64,000 bases of DNA from Streptomyces sp. NBC_01591 (GCF_035918155.1 NZ_CP109327.1:6262001-6326000), one strand, 5' to 3'; numbered from the stretch's first letter, positions 1 to 8,542 are shown. Translations and numbers: made by a program. The notes: generated by a model from the sequence alone, not told the origin.

Positions 1-989
1 CCGACCACATGGTGACGATCAGGTGGACCGAGGGCCGCGGCTGGCACGACGCCCAGCTCGTGCCCTACGCCCCGCTTTCGATCGACCCCGCCAACATGAC
101 CCTGCACTACGGGCAGGAGATCTTCGAGGGCCTCAAGGCGTACCGCCAGCCCGATGGCTCGGTCGCCACCTTCCGCCCCGAGGCCAACGCCAAGCGCTTC
201 CAGGCCTCCGCCCGCCGGCTGGCCATGCCCGAGCTGCCCGTCGAGACGTTCATCGCGGCCTGTGACGCGCTCGTCGCGCAGGACGAGGCATGGGTTCCGG
301 CGCATGGCGGCGAGGAGTCGCTCTACCTGCGCCCGTTCATGATCGCGGCCGAGGTCGGTCTCGGTGTGCGGCCCGCCAACGAGTACCTGTTCCTGGTCAT
401 CGCCTCGCCGGCCGGTGCGTACTTCCCCGGTGGTGTGAAGCCGGTCTCGATCTGGCTCTCCGAGAACCGGGTGCGTGCCGTCCCCGGCGGCATGGGCGAC
501 GCCAAGACCGGCGGCAACTACGCCGCGTCCCTCCTCGCCCAGGCCGAGGCCGCCGAGAAGGGCTGTGACCAGGTCGCCTACCTCGACGCGGTCGAGCACA
601 AGTGGGTCGAGGAGCTCGGTGGCATGAACCTGTACTTCGTGTACGGGAACAAGATCGTCACCCCGGCCCTGACCGGCTCCCTGCTCGCCGGTGTCACCCG
701 TGACTCGCTGCTCAAGGTCGCCCGTGACCTCGGTTACGAGTCCGAGGAGGGCCGCGTCTCCATCGACCAGTGGCGCGACGACACCGCGAACGGCACCCTC
801 ACCGAGGTCTTCGCCTGCGGCACCGCCGCCGTCATCACCCCGGTCGGCACCGTCAAGTCCGAGGGCGGCGAGTGGGTCCAGAGCGACGGCGCGCCGGGCG
901 AGGTCACGATGAAGCTGCGCGAGCGTCTGCTGGACGTCCAGCGCGGTGTCGCCGAGGACACCCACGGCTGGATGCACCCCCTCGGCTGA
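1..989 (+). CDS. ilvE: Branched-chain amino-acid aminotransferase, 5' end cut off by window
   Basis: PLP-dependent class IV aminotransferase that interconverts Ile, Leu and Val with their 2-oxo acids. The open frame already runs at base 3 (codons for Asp-His before the first Met at 9), and Streptomyces IlvE is about 360 residues, so roughly 35 N-terminal residues lie outside the window. Visible family marks are the [12 protein letters not shown] segment near the N terminus, the LYLRPF block, the PLP-binding lysine in [22 protein letters not shown], and the [12 protein letters not shown] cofactor-phosphate loop. The gene ends before a strong hairpin terminator, so it is transcriptionally separate from the urease-like operon. 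Confidence 0.96.
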   Translation, partial: DHMVTIRWTEGRGWHDAQLVPYAPLSIDPANMTLHYGQEIFEGLKAYRQPDGSVATFRPEANAKRFQASARRLAMPELPVETFIAACDALVAQDEAWVPAHGGEESLYLRPFMIAAEVGLGVRPANEYLFLVIASPAGAYFPGGVKPVSIWLSENRVRAVPGGMGDAKTGGNYAASLLAQAEAAEKGCDQVAYLDAVEHKWVEELGGMNLYFVYGNKIVTPALTGSLLAGVTRDSLLKVARDLGYESEEGRVSIDQWRDDTANGTLTEVFACGTAAVITPVGTVKSEGGEWVQSDGAPGEVTMKLRERLLDVQRGVAEDTHGWMHPLG

Positions 990-1036
990 AGGTTCTTCTT
1001 TCCGGACCGGACCGCCGGCCCGGAACCCGTACGTAC

Positions 1037-1075
1037 GAAAAGCCGCGCCCCGCTCCCCGCCGGGCGCGGCTTTCG
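1037..1075 (+). terminator. Intrinsic terminator after ilvE
   Basis: Perfect inverted repeat AAAGCCGCGCCC / GGGCGCGGCTTT separated by an 11-base loop, about 50 bases after the ilvE stop. The A-rich 5' flank and T-containing 3' flank fit a Streptomyces factor-independent terminator. Confidence 0.8.
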
Positions 1076-1124
1076 TGTGCCCGGACGTGCTCTCCCGCTC
1101 CCCGGAGTGTGCCCTCTCACATAC

Positions 1125-1165
1125 TTAGAGCGCTGCTCTAACCATGAGTTAGAGTACTGCTCCAA
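1125..1165. promoter_or_regulatory. Twin 17-bp palindromic operators before ureAB
   Basis: Two near-identical inverted repeats lie 24 bp apart start to start: TTAGAGCGCTGCTCTAA at 1125-1141 and TTAGAGTACTGCTCCAA at 1149-1165. Each is a 6-bp arm, a 5-bp centre and a 6-bp arm; the second has one arm mismatch. They end 17 bp before the GTG start at 1183, where a repressor would block initiation or elongation. The TetR-family gene at 4577, last gene of the same operon, is the obvious candidate ligand-responsive repressor. That link is inference; the repeats are seen directly. Confidence 0.65.
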
Positions 1166-1182
1166 CCGAGAGGTGTGGAGAC

Positions 1183-1863
1183 GTGCGACTGACTCCGACG
1201 GAACGCGACCGGCTACTGCTCTTCGGCGCCGCCGAACTGGCCCGGGCCCGCCGCGCCCGGGGCCTGAAGCTCAATGTCCCCGAGGCGACCGCCCTGATCG
1301 CGGACACGGTCTGCGAGGCCGCCCGGGACGGGCGCCGGCTGGCCGAGGCCATCGAGGCCGCGCGGTCCGTGCTCGGCCCCGACGACGTGCTGCCGGGCGT
1401 CGCCGACGTCGTCACCGAGGTCCATGTGGAGGCCGTCTTCGACGACGGCTCGCGGCTCGCCGTGGTCTCCCGGCCGCTGGGCGACGGGCTGGGCGACGAG
1501 GCGCCCGGGGCGGTCGTCCCCGGGCCCGCCACGCCCGAGCCGGAGCCCGCGGTGCGGCTGACCGTCCACAACACCGCGACCGTGCCGGTCTCCGTGACCT
1601 CGCACTTCCACTTCTTCGAGGCCAACCCGCGGCTCGACTTCGCCCGCGAGGCCGCCTACGGGATGCGGCTCCGCGTCCCCGCCGGGTCCTCCGTCCGGTT
1701 CGGGCCCGGCGAATCCGTCGAGGTGGGCCTCGTACCGATCGGCGGCGAGCGGATCGCGATCGGCTTCGCGGGCCTGGTGGACGGCCCGCTGGACGCCCCG
1801 GGCGCGCGCGAAGAGGCCCTGCGGCGCGCCGCGGCCTGTGGATATCTGGGAGCTGAGCGATGA
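1183..1863 (+). CDS. ureAB: Fused urease gamma-beta subunit (UreAB type)
   Basis: Structural subunit of a urease-type nickel hydrolase. Residues 1 to about 100 match the gamma subunit (LTPTERDRLLLF, ARGLKLNVPEATALI, ARDGR). The remainder matches the beta subunit (VTSHFHFFEANPRLDF, GMRLRVPAGSSVRFGPGE, LVPIGG). Separate ureA and ureB are usual in bacteria; gamma-beta fusions occur in Helicobacter and in a second urease-like locus of streptomycetes. The linker and beta N terminus are shortened and lack the usual MIPGEI start. GTG at 1183 follows a weak GTGGAG. The stop overlaps the ureC start by 4 nt (ATGA), so the two are translationally coupled. Confidence 0.88.
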   Translation: MRLTPTERDRLLLFGAAELARARRARGLKLNVPEATALIADTVCEAARDGRRLAEAIEAARSVLGPDDVLPGVADVVTEVHVEAVFDDGSRLAVVSRPLGDGLGDEAPGAVVPGPATPEPEPAVRLTVHNTATVPVSVTSHFHFFEANPRLDFAREAAYGMRLRVPAGSSVRFGPGESVEVGLVPIGGERIAIGFAGLVDGPLDAPGAREEALRRAAACGYLGAER

Positions 1864-3548
1864 GCATCGATCCGTACGAGTACGCCTCCGTGCACGGCCC
1901 GCGCGCCGGGGACCGGGTCCGACTCGGTGACTCCGGGCTGACCGTCCGCGTCGAGTCCGACGCGCAGCAGTACGGCGAGGAGTTCCTCGCCGGCTTCGGC
2001 AAGACCGCCCGCGACGGGCTGCACCTCAAGGCCGCCACCGTCCGCGACACCTGCGACGTGGTCATCAGCAATGTGCTGGTCATCGACGCGGTGCAGGGCA
2101 TCCGCAAGGTGTCGATCGGTATCCGCGAGGGCCGGATCGCGTCGATCGGCCGGGCCGGCAACCCGGACACCCTCGACGGCGTCGACGTCGTCGTCGGCAC
2201 GGGCACCACCATCGTCTCCGGCGAGGGGATGATCGCGACGGCGGGCGCCGTCGACACCCACGTCCATCTGCTCTCGCCGCGGATCATGGAGGCCTCGCTC
2301 GCCTCCGGCGTCACCACGATCATCGGCCAGGAGTTCGGCCCGGTCTGGGGCGTCGGCGTCAACTCGCCCTGGGCCCTGCGCCACGCCTTCAACGCCTTCG
2401 ACGCCTGGCCGGTCAACATCGGCTTCCTGGGCCGCGGTTCGTCCTCCCACCAGGCCCCGCTGGTCGAGGCGCTCGCGGAGGGCGGGGCCTGCGGCTTCAA
2501 GGTGCACGAGGACATGGGCGCCCACACCCGCGCCCTGGACACCGCGCTGCGGGTCGCCGAGGAGCACGACGTCCAGGTCGCCCTGCACAGCGACGGGCTG
2601 AACGAGTGCCTGTCGGTCGAGGACACCCTGCGCGTCCTGGAGGGCCGCACGATCCACGCCTTCCACATCGAGGGCTGCGGCGGCGGACACGTCCCCAACG
2701 TCCTCAGGATGGCGGGCGTCGAGAACGTCATCGGCTCGTCCACCAACCCGACGCTGCCCTTCGGCCGGGACGCCGTCGCCGAGCACTACGGGATGATCGT
2801 CTCCGTACACGACCTCAAGACGGACCTGCCGGGCGACGCCGCCATGGCCCGCGACCGCATCCGCGCCGGGACGATGGGCGCCGAGGACGTGCTGCACGAC
2901 CTGGGAGCCATCGGCATCACCTCGTCCGACGCCCAGGGCATGGGGCGGGCCGGCGAGACGGTGCGCCGCACCTTCGCGATGGCCGGGAAGATGAAGGCCG
3001 AGCTCGGCCCGATGGACGGCGACGGCCCCGCGGACGACAACGCCCGGGTGCTGCGCTACATCGCCAAGCTCACCATCAACCCCGCCATCGCCCACGGCCT
3101 CTCGCACGAGATCGGCTCCATCGAGACCGGCAAGCTCGCCGACATCGTGCTGTGGCGGCCCGAGTTCTTCGGCGCCAAGCCGCAGCTCGTACTGAAGTCC
3201 GGCTTCCCCGCGTACGGGGTCACGGGCGACCCGAACGCCGCCACCGACACCTGCGAACCCCTGATCCTCGGGCCGCAGTTCGGGGCGTACGGAGCCACCG
3301 CCGCCGATCTCTCCGTGGCCTTCGTCTCGCGGGCGGCGACCCAGCTCGGCGCCGACTCGATGCCCACCCGCCGCCGCCGCGTCGGCGTGCACGGCACCCG
3401 GGGCATCGGCCCCGGCGACCTGATCCACAACTCCCGTACCGGAGAGGTCGCCGTGGACGCCCGCAGCGGTCTGGTCACCCTGGACGGCGACCCGCTGCGC
3501 TCCGAGCCGGCCGACTCCGTCTCCCTCAACCGCCTCTACTTCCTCTGA
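1860..3548 (+). CDS. ureC: Atypical urease alpha subunit (UreC-like amidohydrolase)
   Basis: 562-residue member of the urease alpha family. All nickel ligands are visible: His134 and His136 (DTHVH), Lys214 in GFKVHED (the lysine that is carbamylated), His243 (VALHSD), His269 (AFHIEG) and Asp357 (TSSDAQGMGR); His216 is also kept. The mobile-flap motif, normally CHHL with the catalytic-assist cysteine, here reads V-H-D-L (Val316, His317), so the flap Cys is lost. The loop around residues 156-172, which packs on the substrate in true ureases, is also rewritten. No ureD, ureE, ureF or ureG lies nearby. It may hydrolyse a ureido compound other than urea, and its maturation presumably relies on chaperones encoded elsewhere. 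Confidence 0.85.
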   Translation: MSIDPYEYASVHGPRAGDRVRLGDSGLTVRVESDAQQYGEEFLAGFGKTARDGLHLKAATVRDTCDVVISNVLVIDAVQGIRKVSIGIREGRIASIGRAGNPDTLDGVDVVVGTGTTIVSGEGMIATAGAVDTHVHLLSPRIMEASLASGVTTIIGQEFGPVWGVGVNSPWALRHAFNAFDAWPVNIGFLGRGSSSHQAPLVEALAEGGACGFKVHEDMGAHTRALDTALRVAEEHDVQVALHSDGLNECLSVEDTLRVLEGRTIHAFHIEGCGGGHVPNVLRMAGVENVIGSSTNPTLPFGRDAVAEHYGMIVSVHDLKTDLPGDAAMARDRIRAGTMGAEDVLHDLGAIGITSSDAQGMGRAGETVRRTFAMAGKMKAELGPMDGDGPADDNARVLRYIAKLTINPAIAHGLSHEIGSIETGKLADIVLWRPEFFGAKPQLVLKSGFPAYGVTGDPNAATDTCEPLILGPQFGAYGATAADLSVAFVSRAATQLGADSMPTRRRRVGVHGTRGIGPGDLIHNSRTGEVAVDARSGLVTLDGDPLRSEPADSVSLNRLYFL

Positions 3549-3559
3549 GGACCCCCGAA

Positions 3560-4573
3560 GTGACCTTCCGCATGCCGCCGGAGTGGGCCCCGCACGAACG
3601 CACCTGGATGGCCTGGCCCGGCCCCAACCCCACCTTCGACACCGACGCCGAACTGGACGAGGCCCGCGCCGCCTGGGCCACCGTCGCCCGCGCCGTGCGC
3701 CGCTTCGAACCCGTCACGATGGTGGTCGGCCCCGGCCAGGAGGACGGCGCCCGCGCGCTCCTCGGCCCGGACATCGAGCTCGCCGTACGCCCCCTCGACG
3801 ACGCCTGGATGCGGGACATCGGCCCCACCTTCGTCACCGACGGACAGCGACTGGCCGCCGTCGACTGGACGTTCAACGGCTGGGGCGCCCAGGACTGGGC
3901 CCGCTGGGAGCACGACCAGCACATCGCCCGCTCCGTCGCCGAGCTCGCCGCCGTACCCGTACAGAGCTCCCGGCTCGTCAACGAGGGCGGCGCCATCCAC
4001 GTGGACGGCGAGGGCACCGTACTGCTCACCGAGACCGTCCAGCTCGGCAAGGAGCGCAACCCCGACTGGACCCGCGAGCAGGTCGAGTCCGAGATCCACG
4101 CCCGGCTCGGCACCGAGAAGGCCATCTGGCTGCCGCGCGGACTGTCCGGTGACTACGGCACGTACGGCACCCTCGGCCATGTCGACATCGTCGCCGCCTT
4201 CGCCCGCCCCGGCACCGTCGTCGCCCATGTCCAGCCGGACCCGGCCCACCCCGACCACGAGATCACCCGCGAGACCGTGCGCATCCTGCGCGAGGCCACC
4301 GACGCCAGGGGCCGCTCGCTGAACGTCGTCGAGGTCCCGGCGCCCACCGTGCTGCAGGCGGACGGGGAGTGGGTCGACTACTCCTACATCAACCACTACC
4401 TCTGCAACGGCGGTGTGGTCCTCTGCGCCTTCGACGACCCGCGCGACAAGGAAGCGGCGGCCATTTTCGGCGAGCTGTTCCCCGACCGTACGGTGACCCT
4501 CGTCGACGCCCGTACGATCTTTGCCGGCGGTGGAGGCATCCACTGCATCACGCAGCAGCAGCCGAAGGTCTGA
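3560..4573 (+). CDS. aguA: Agmatine deiminase
   Basis: 337-residue agmatine deiminase (peptidyl-arginine deiminase superfamily), which converts agmatine to N-carbamoylputrescine and ammonia in the cytoplasm. Guanidino-hydrolysing residues are all visible: Asp86 in WMRDIGPTF, Glu142 in NEGGAIHVDGEG, His207 in GHVD, and the nucleophile Cys329 in GGGGIHCITQQQP near the C terminus. The GTG at 3560 is preferred because TGAGGA lies just upstream and it begins 11 nt after the ureC stop; an in-frame ATG at 3572 would shorten it by 4 residues. Lying directly behind an atypical urease, it suggests that the two enzymes act in sequence on agmatine. No aguB-type N-carbamoylputrescine amidase is seen here. 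Confidence 0.93.
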   Translation: MTFRMPPEWAPHERTWMAWPGPNPTFDTDAELDEARAAWATVARAVRRFEPVTMVVGPGQEDGARALLGPDIELAVRPLDDAWMRDIGPTFVTDGQRLAAVDWTFNGWGAQDWARWEHDQHIARSVAELAAVPVQSSRLVNEGGAIHVDGEGTVLLTETVQLGKERNPDWTREQVESEIHARLGTEKAIWLPRGLSGDYGTYGTLGHVDIVAAFARPGTVVAHVQPDPAHPDHEITRETVRILREATDARGRSLNVVEVPAPTVLQADGEWVDYSYINHYLCNGGVVLCAFDDPRDKEAAAIFGELFPDRTVTLVDARTIFAGGGGIHCITQQQPKV

Positions 4574-4576
4574 ACC

Positions 4577-5182
4577 GTGCCCCCCGCGCCACGCCGTCGC
4601 AACACCGCCCCGCCCCGTGAGGAACTGCTGGCCGCCGCCATGGCCACCATCGCCGAACGGGGGCTCGACGGCCTCACCATGGCCGGACTCGGCCGCGAGG
4701 TCCAGATGAGCAGCGGACACCTCCTCTACTACTTCCGCACCAAGGACGAGCTGCTGCTCCAGACCCTGGAGTGGAGCGAGGGACGGCTCGGCGCGGAGCG
4801 GCGCGCCCTGCTGTCGGGTCCGGCGACGGCCCGCGAACGGCTCGACGGGTACATCGACCTGTACCTCCCCGACGGCCCCCGCGATCCGCACTGGACGCTC
4901 TGGCTGGAGGTGTGGAACCGCTCGCAGAACGCGGACGACGACGCGCGCGCCCGGCAGGCCGCCATCGAGGACGCCTGGCACCGTGACCTGGTGGCCCTGC
5001 TGGAGCGGGGCGCGGCAGCCGGGGAGTTCCGCCCCGTCGACGCCGAACGGTTCGCGACCCGGTTGCGCGCCCTGCTCGACGGCTTCAGCGTCCATGTCGC
5101 GGTCGGCCTCCCCGGCACCGGCCGTTCCCAAGTCCTCGCGCAAGTCGCGGAGTTCATCGAGGAATCGCTCACCGTCCGGTAG
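4577..5182 (+). CDS. TetR-family regulator, BetI-like C-terminal domain
   Basis: 201-residue repressor. Residues about 12-60 form the TetR helix-turn-helix (ELLAAAMATIAERGLDGLTMAGLGREVQMSSGHLLYYFRTKDELL). The ligand domain contains YIDLYLPDGPRDPHWTLWLEVW, typical of the BetI-type (TetR_C_6) subgroup, whose members often sense small amines or quaternary ammonium compounds. The GTG start lies 3 nt after the aguA stop, so it is translated with the operon. It probably autoregulates the ureAB-ureC-aguA unit through the paired palindromes at 1125-1165. Confidence 0.9.
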   Translation: MPPAPRRRNTAPPREELLAAAMATIAERGLDGLTMAGLGREVQMSSGHLLYYFRTKDELLLQTLEWSEGRLGAERRALLSGPATARERLDGYIDLYLPDGPRDPHWTLWLEVWNRSQNADDDARARQAAIEDAWHRDLVALLERGAAAGEFRPVDAERFATRLRALLDGFSVHVAVGLPGTGRSQVLAQVAEFIEESLTVR

Positions 5183-5280
5183 CAGCCGCGGAGCCGTGAA
5201 CGAAACGCACGTAAGTACGCGCGATCGTTGCGCATTTCGCCCTTGTTGCGGTCCCGGCTGTTCGGGCACGGTGACGGACC

Positions 5281-6615
5281 ATGGGACGAGAGCAGTGGAA
5301 GAAAATCTGGGTCGGTTCGGCCGGCAACATGGTCGAGTGGTTCGACTGGTTCGTGTACGCGACCTTCGCGGTCTACTTCGCGGATTCGTTCTTCCCCGAA
5401 GGCAATGAGACCGCCAATCTCATGAACACCATGGGCATCTTCGCTGTCGGCTTCTTCATGCGGCCGGTCGGCGGCTGGCTGCTCGGCCGGATCGGTGACC
5501 GCAGGGGCCGCAAGGCCGCGCTCACCCTCACCGTCACGCTGATGTCGGCCTCCGCGATCCTCATCGCCATCGCGCCGACGTACGACGTCGCGGGGTACGG
5601 CGGTGTCGCCGTCCTGCTGGTGGCCCGGCTGCTCCAGGGCCTGTCCGTCGGCGGCGAGTACGCCGCCAGCGCCACGTACCTCACCGAGGCGTCCGCCCCC
5701 AACCGTCGCGGCTTCGCCTCCAGCTTCCAGTACGTGTCCATGACCGCGGGACAGTTGGTCGGCCTCGGCCTCCAGATCGTCCTCCAGCGCAACATGTCCG
5801 AGGCGGCCCTGCACAACTGGGGCTGGCGCATCCCGTTCGTCGTCGGTGCGCTCGGCGCCGCGATCGTCTTCTATCTGCGCCGATCGATGCTGGAGACCGA
5901 GGTGTACGCGGAGTCCGGCGCCGCCGAGCAGGACGACCGCGGCACGCTGAAGGCGCTGTGGCGGCACAAGCGCGAGGCGTTCCTGGTGATGGCGCTGACC
6001 ATGGGCGGGACCGTCGCGTACTACACGTACACGACCTACCTCTCCAAGTTCCTCTCCAAGAGCGCCGGCATGGACAAGCCCACCGCCTCGCTCGTCAGCT
6101 TCTGCGCCCTGTTCGTCTTCATGTGCATCCAGCCGCTGGCCGGCATGCTCTCCGACCGGATCGGCCGCCGCCCGCTGCTGATCACCTTCGCCGTCGGCTC
6201 CACCTTCCTGACCGTGCCGATCATGACGATGCTCAAGCACGCGGGCACGTTCTGGCCGGCGTTCGGCCTGGCGCTGCTGGCCCTGGTCGTCGTCACCGGG
6301 TACACCTCGATCAACGCCTGTGTGAAGGCGGAGCTCTTCCCGACCGGCATCCGCGCCCTGGGCGTCGCCCTCCCGTACGCCATCGCCAACGCGCTCTTCG
6401 GCGGCACTGCCGAATATGTGGCGCTCTGGTTCAAGAAGGCGGGCATCGAGTCCGGCTTCTACTGGTACGTGGCGGGCTGCGCGGCGGTCTCCCTGGTCGT
6501 CTACCTGACCATGCGCGAGACCCGCGACATCGACCTGGGCCGGGTCGGCGCCGAGGACGCGGACCGGGAAAGCACGGAGCCGTCCGGAGCCACCAGCGCC
6601 ACGCCCGCATCCTGA
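5281..6615 (+). CDS. MFS metabolite:H+ symporter (MHS family)
   Basis: 444-residue, 12-TM major facilitator of the metabolite:H+ symporter group that includes KgtP and ProP. It shows the family opening GNMVEWFDWFVYATFA, the loop 2-3 motif GRIGDRRGRKAALT, LQGLSVGGEYAASATYLTE, NWGWRIPFVVG after TM6 and a second SDRIGRRPLL motif. It starts about 100 bp after the TetR gene in the same direction, so it may be co-transcribed or separately expressed; no copy of the upstream palindromes occurs in that gap. By context it may import a polyamine-related or organic-acid substrate, but sequence alone does not fix the ligand. Confidence 0.9.
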   Translation: MGREQWKKIWVGSAGNMVEWFDWFVYATFAVYFADSFFPEGNETANLMNTMGIFAVGFFMRPVGGWLLGRIGDRRGRKAALTLTVTLMSASAILIAIAPTYDVAGYGGVAVLLVARLLQGLSVGGEYAASATYLTEASAPNRRGFASSFQYVSMTAGQLVGLGLQIVLQRNMSEAALHNWGWRIPFVVGALGAAIVFYLRRSMLETEVYAESGAAEQDDRGTLKALWRHKREAFLVMALTMGGTVAYYTYTTYLSKFLSKSAGMDKPTASLVSFCALFVFMCIQPLAGMLSDRIGRRPLLITFAVGSTFLTVPIMTMLKHAGTFWPAFGLALLALVVVTGYTSINACVKAELFPTGIRALGVALPYAIANALFGGTAEYVALWFKKAGIESGFYWYVAGCAAVSLVVYLTMRETRDIDLGRVGAEDADRESTEPSGATSATPAS

Positions 6616-6658
6616 GACGGGGCGGGGCACGGAGGCGGCCCTGTGCAAGACTGCTTCC

Positions 6659-6709
6659 GTGCCCTCGTCCGTCATGATTATTGGCAGCAGGCGCGCCGGT
6701 CCGCAGTGA
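6659..6709 (+). CDS. Isoleucine-type leader peptide of cimA attenuator
   Basis: Sixteen-codon frame MPSSVMIIGSRRAGPQ ending at TGA 6707-6709. It contains two adjacent ATT isoleucine codons at 6677-6682, which are rare in a genome that strongly prefers ATC. No Shine-Dalgarno lies in front of GTG 6659. AAGACT at 6647-6652 is placed as a -10 box ending 6 nt upstream, so the message may start at the GTG itself and be leaderless; an internal ATG at 6674 is the alternative start. The frame is followed 56 nt later by an intrinsic terminator and then by cimA, an isoleucine-pathway gene. Confidence 0.65.
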   Translation: MPSSVMIIGSRRAGPQ

Positions 6710-6764
6710 CCGTCCCGCACCACCATGTGCGGCACGGCCACCGTGCCCCAGACCCGCGCGCAGA

Positions 6765-6790
6765 CCTCTCGCACCCGCGAGGGGTTTTTT
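6765..6790 (+). terminator. Attenuator terminator before cimA
   Basis: Eight-base-pair stem (CCTCTCGC with GCGAGGGG, one U-G pair), ACCC tetraloop, followed by six T residues at 6785-6790. It is a textbook intrinsic terminator 105 bases before the cimA start and downstream of the Ile-codon leader. A second hairpin, GGCACGG / CCGTGCC at 6731-6747, lies between leader and terminator and could be a pause or alternative structure. Confidence 0.8.
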
Positions 6791-6895
6791 CGTTTTCCGG
6801 CCCTCACCTCGGCCGGGGCGAGACGCACGCGGGATGATGGGGGCAAGTGGAGCCAGATCGTCCGGATCCGCTCATCCGACAGGAGTCAGACCAGC

Positions 6896-8503
6896 ATGAC
6901 CACCAAGGCCAAGCCCACCGACGACAGTTTCCATGTCTTCGACACCACACTGCGCGACGGGGCCCAGCGTGAAGGCATCAACCTGACGGTCGCGGACAAG
7001 CTCACGATCGCCCGGCACCTGGACGACTTCGGCGTGGGCTTCATCGAGGGCGGCTGGCCCGGCGCCAACCCCCGCGACACCGAGTTCTTCGCCCGCGCGC
7101 AGCAGGAGATCGAGTTCAAGAACGCCGAGCTGGTCGCCTTCGGCGCGACCCGCAGAGCCGGTGGCAAGGCCGCCGAGGACCCCCAGGTCAAGGCGTTGCT
7201 GGCGTCCGGCGCCCCGGTGATCACGCTGGTCGCCAAGTCCCACGACCGCCATGTGGAACTCGCGCTGCGCACCACCCTCGAAGAGAACCTGGAGATGGTC
7301 GTCGACACCGTCTCCTACCTCCGCGAGCAGGGCCGCCGGGTCTTCGTGGACTGCGAGCACTTCTTCGACGGCTACCGCGCCAACCCCGAGTACGCCAAGG
7401 CCGTCGTGCGCGCCGCCTCCGAGGCCGGCGCCGATGTCGTCATCCTCTGCGACACCAACGGCGGCATGCTCCCCGCCCAGGTCCAGGCCGTCGTCGCCAC
7501 GGTGCTCGCCGACACCGGCGCCCGGCTCGGCATCCACGCCCAGGACGACACCGGCTGCGCCGTCGCCAACACCCTCGCCGCCGTCGACGCGGGCGCCACG
7601 CACGTCCAGTGCACCGCCAACGGCTACGGCGAGCGGGTCGGCAACGCCAATCTCTTCCCCGTCGTCGCCGCCCTGGAGCTCAAGTACGGCAAGACCGTCC
7701 TGCCCGAGGGCGCGCTCGCCGACATGACCCGCGTCTCGCACGCCATCGCCGAGGTCGTCAACCTGACTCCCTCCACTCACCAGCCCTACGTGGGTGTTTC
7801 TGCCTTCGCCCACAAGGCCGGACTGCACGCCTCCGCGATCAAGGTCGACCCCGACCTCTACCAGCACATCGACCCCGCCCTGGTCGGCAACACCATGCGG
7901 ATGCTCGTCTCCGACATGGCGGGCCGCGCCTCCATCGAGCTCAAGGGCAAGGAGCTCGGCATCGACCTCGGCGGCGACCGCGCGCTCGTCGGCCGGGTCG
8001 TCGAACGGGTCAAGGAGCGCGAGCTCCAGGGCTACACGTACGAGGCCGCCGACGCCTCCTTCGAACTGCTGCTGCGCGCCGAGGCCGAGGGCCGCGTACG
8101 CCGCTACTTCCGCACCGAGTCCTGGCGCGCCATCGTCGAGGACCGCCCCGACGGCACGCACGCCAACGAGGCGACCGTGAAGCTCTGGGCCAAGGGCGAG
8201 CGCATCGTCGCCACCGCCGAGGGCAACGGCCCCGTCAACGCCCTCGACCGGGCGCTGCGGGTCGCCCTGGAGCGGATCTACCCGCAGCTCGCCAAGCTTG
8301 AGCTGATCGACTACAAGGTCCGCATCCTCGAAGGCCGCACCGGCACCGAGTCCATCACCCGAGTCCTCATCACCACGGGCGACGGCGCCGGCGACTGGGC
8401 AACGGTCGGCGTAGCGGAGAACGTCATCGCCGCGTCCTGGCAGGCCCTGGAGGACGCGTACACGTACGGGCTGCTGCGGGCGGGGATCGAGCCTACGGAG
8501 TAG
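6896..8503 (+). CDS. cimA: Citramalate synthase
   Basis: 535-residue enzyme of the CimA/LeuA family, which condenses pyruvate with acetyl-CoA to (R)-citramalate, the threonine-independent entry to isoleucine. The HMGL-like TIM barrel opens with VFDTTLRDGAQREG and carries the metal-binding HAQDDTGCAVANTLAAVDAGATHVQCTANGYGERVGN. A LeuA-type C-terminal dimer/allosteric domain occupies roughly the last 110 residues. ATG 6896 has AGGAG at 6881-6885; an in-frame extension upstream runs through the attenuator and is rejected. Regulation by isoleucine-dependent attenuation is suggested by the upstream leader. The family was long annotated as a second 2-isopropylmalate synthase. Confidence 0.92.
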   Translation: MTTKAKPTDDSFHVFDTTLRDGAQREGINLTVADKLTIARHLDDFGVGFIEGGWPGANPRDTEFFARAQQEIEFKNAELVAFGATRRAGGKAAEDPQVKALLASGAPVITLVAKSHDRHVELALRTTLEENLEMVVDTVSYLREQGRRVFVDCEHFFDGYRANPEYAKAVVRAASEAGADVVILCDTNGGMLPAQVQAVVATVLADTGARLGIHAQDDTGCAVANTLAAVDAGATHVQCTANGYGERVGNANLFPVVAALELKYGKTVLPEGALADMTRVSHAIAEVVNLTPSTHQPYVGVSAFAHKAGLHASAIKVDPDLYQHIDPALVGNTMRMLVSDMAGRASIELKGKELGIDLGGDRALVGRVVERVKERELQGYTYEAADASFELLLRAEAEGRVRRYFRTESWRAIVEDRPDGTHANEATVKLWAKGERIVATAEGNGPVNALDRALRVALERIYPQLAKLELIDYKVRILEGRTGTESITRVLITTGDGAGDWATVGVAENVIAASWQALEDAYTYGLLRAGIEPTE

Positions 8504-8542
8504 CCCTCGCGGGGGCGGGCCCACGGCGCGGTTGTTCTTGCC

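Noticed and set aside
1412..3428. Long open frames antisense to ureAB/ureC
   Set aside because: High-GC third-position bias creates open antisense frames; the sense proteins have full family motifs and the antisense translations are low-complexity.
6643..6837. 64-residue frame from GTG 6643 with a good Shine-Dalgarno upstream of cimA
   Set aside because: It reads through the attenuator hairpin and T tract, has no codon bias and overlaps the Ile leader in another frame. It could still affect initiation, so the GGAGG at 6631 is worth remembering.
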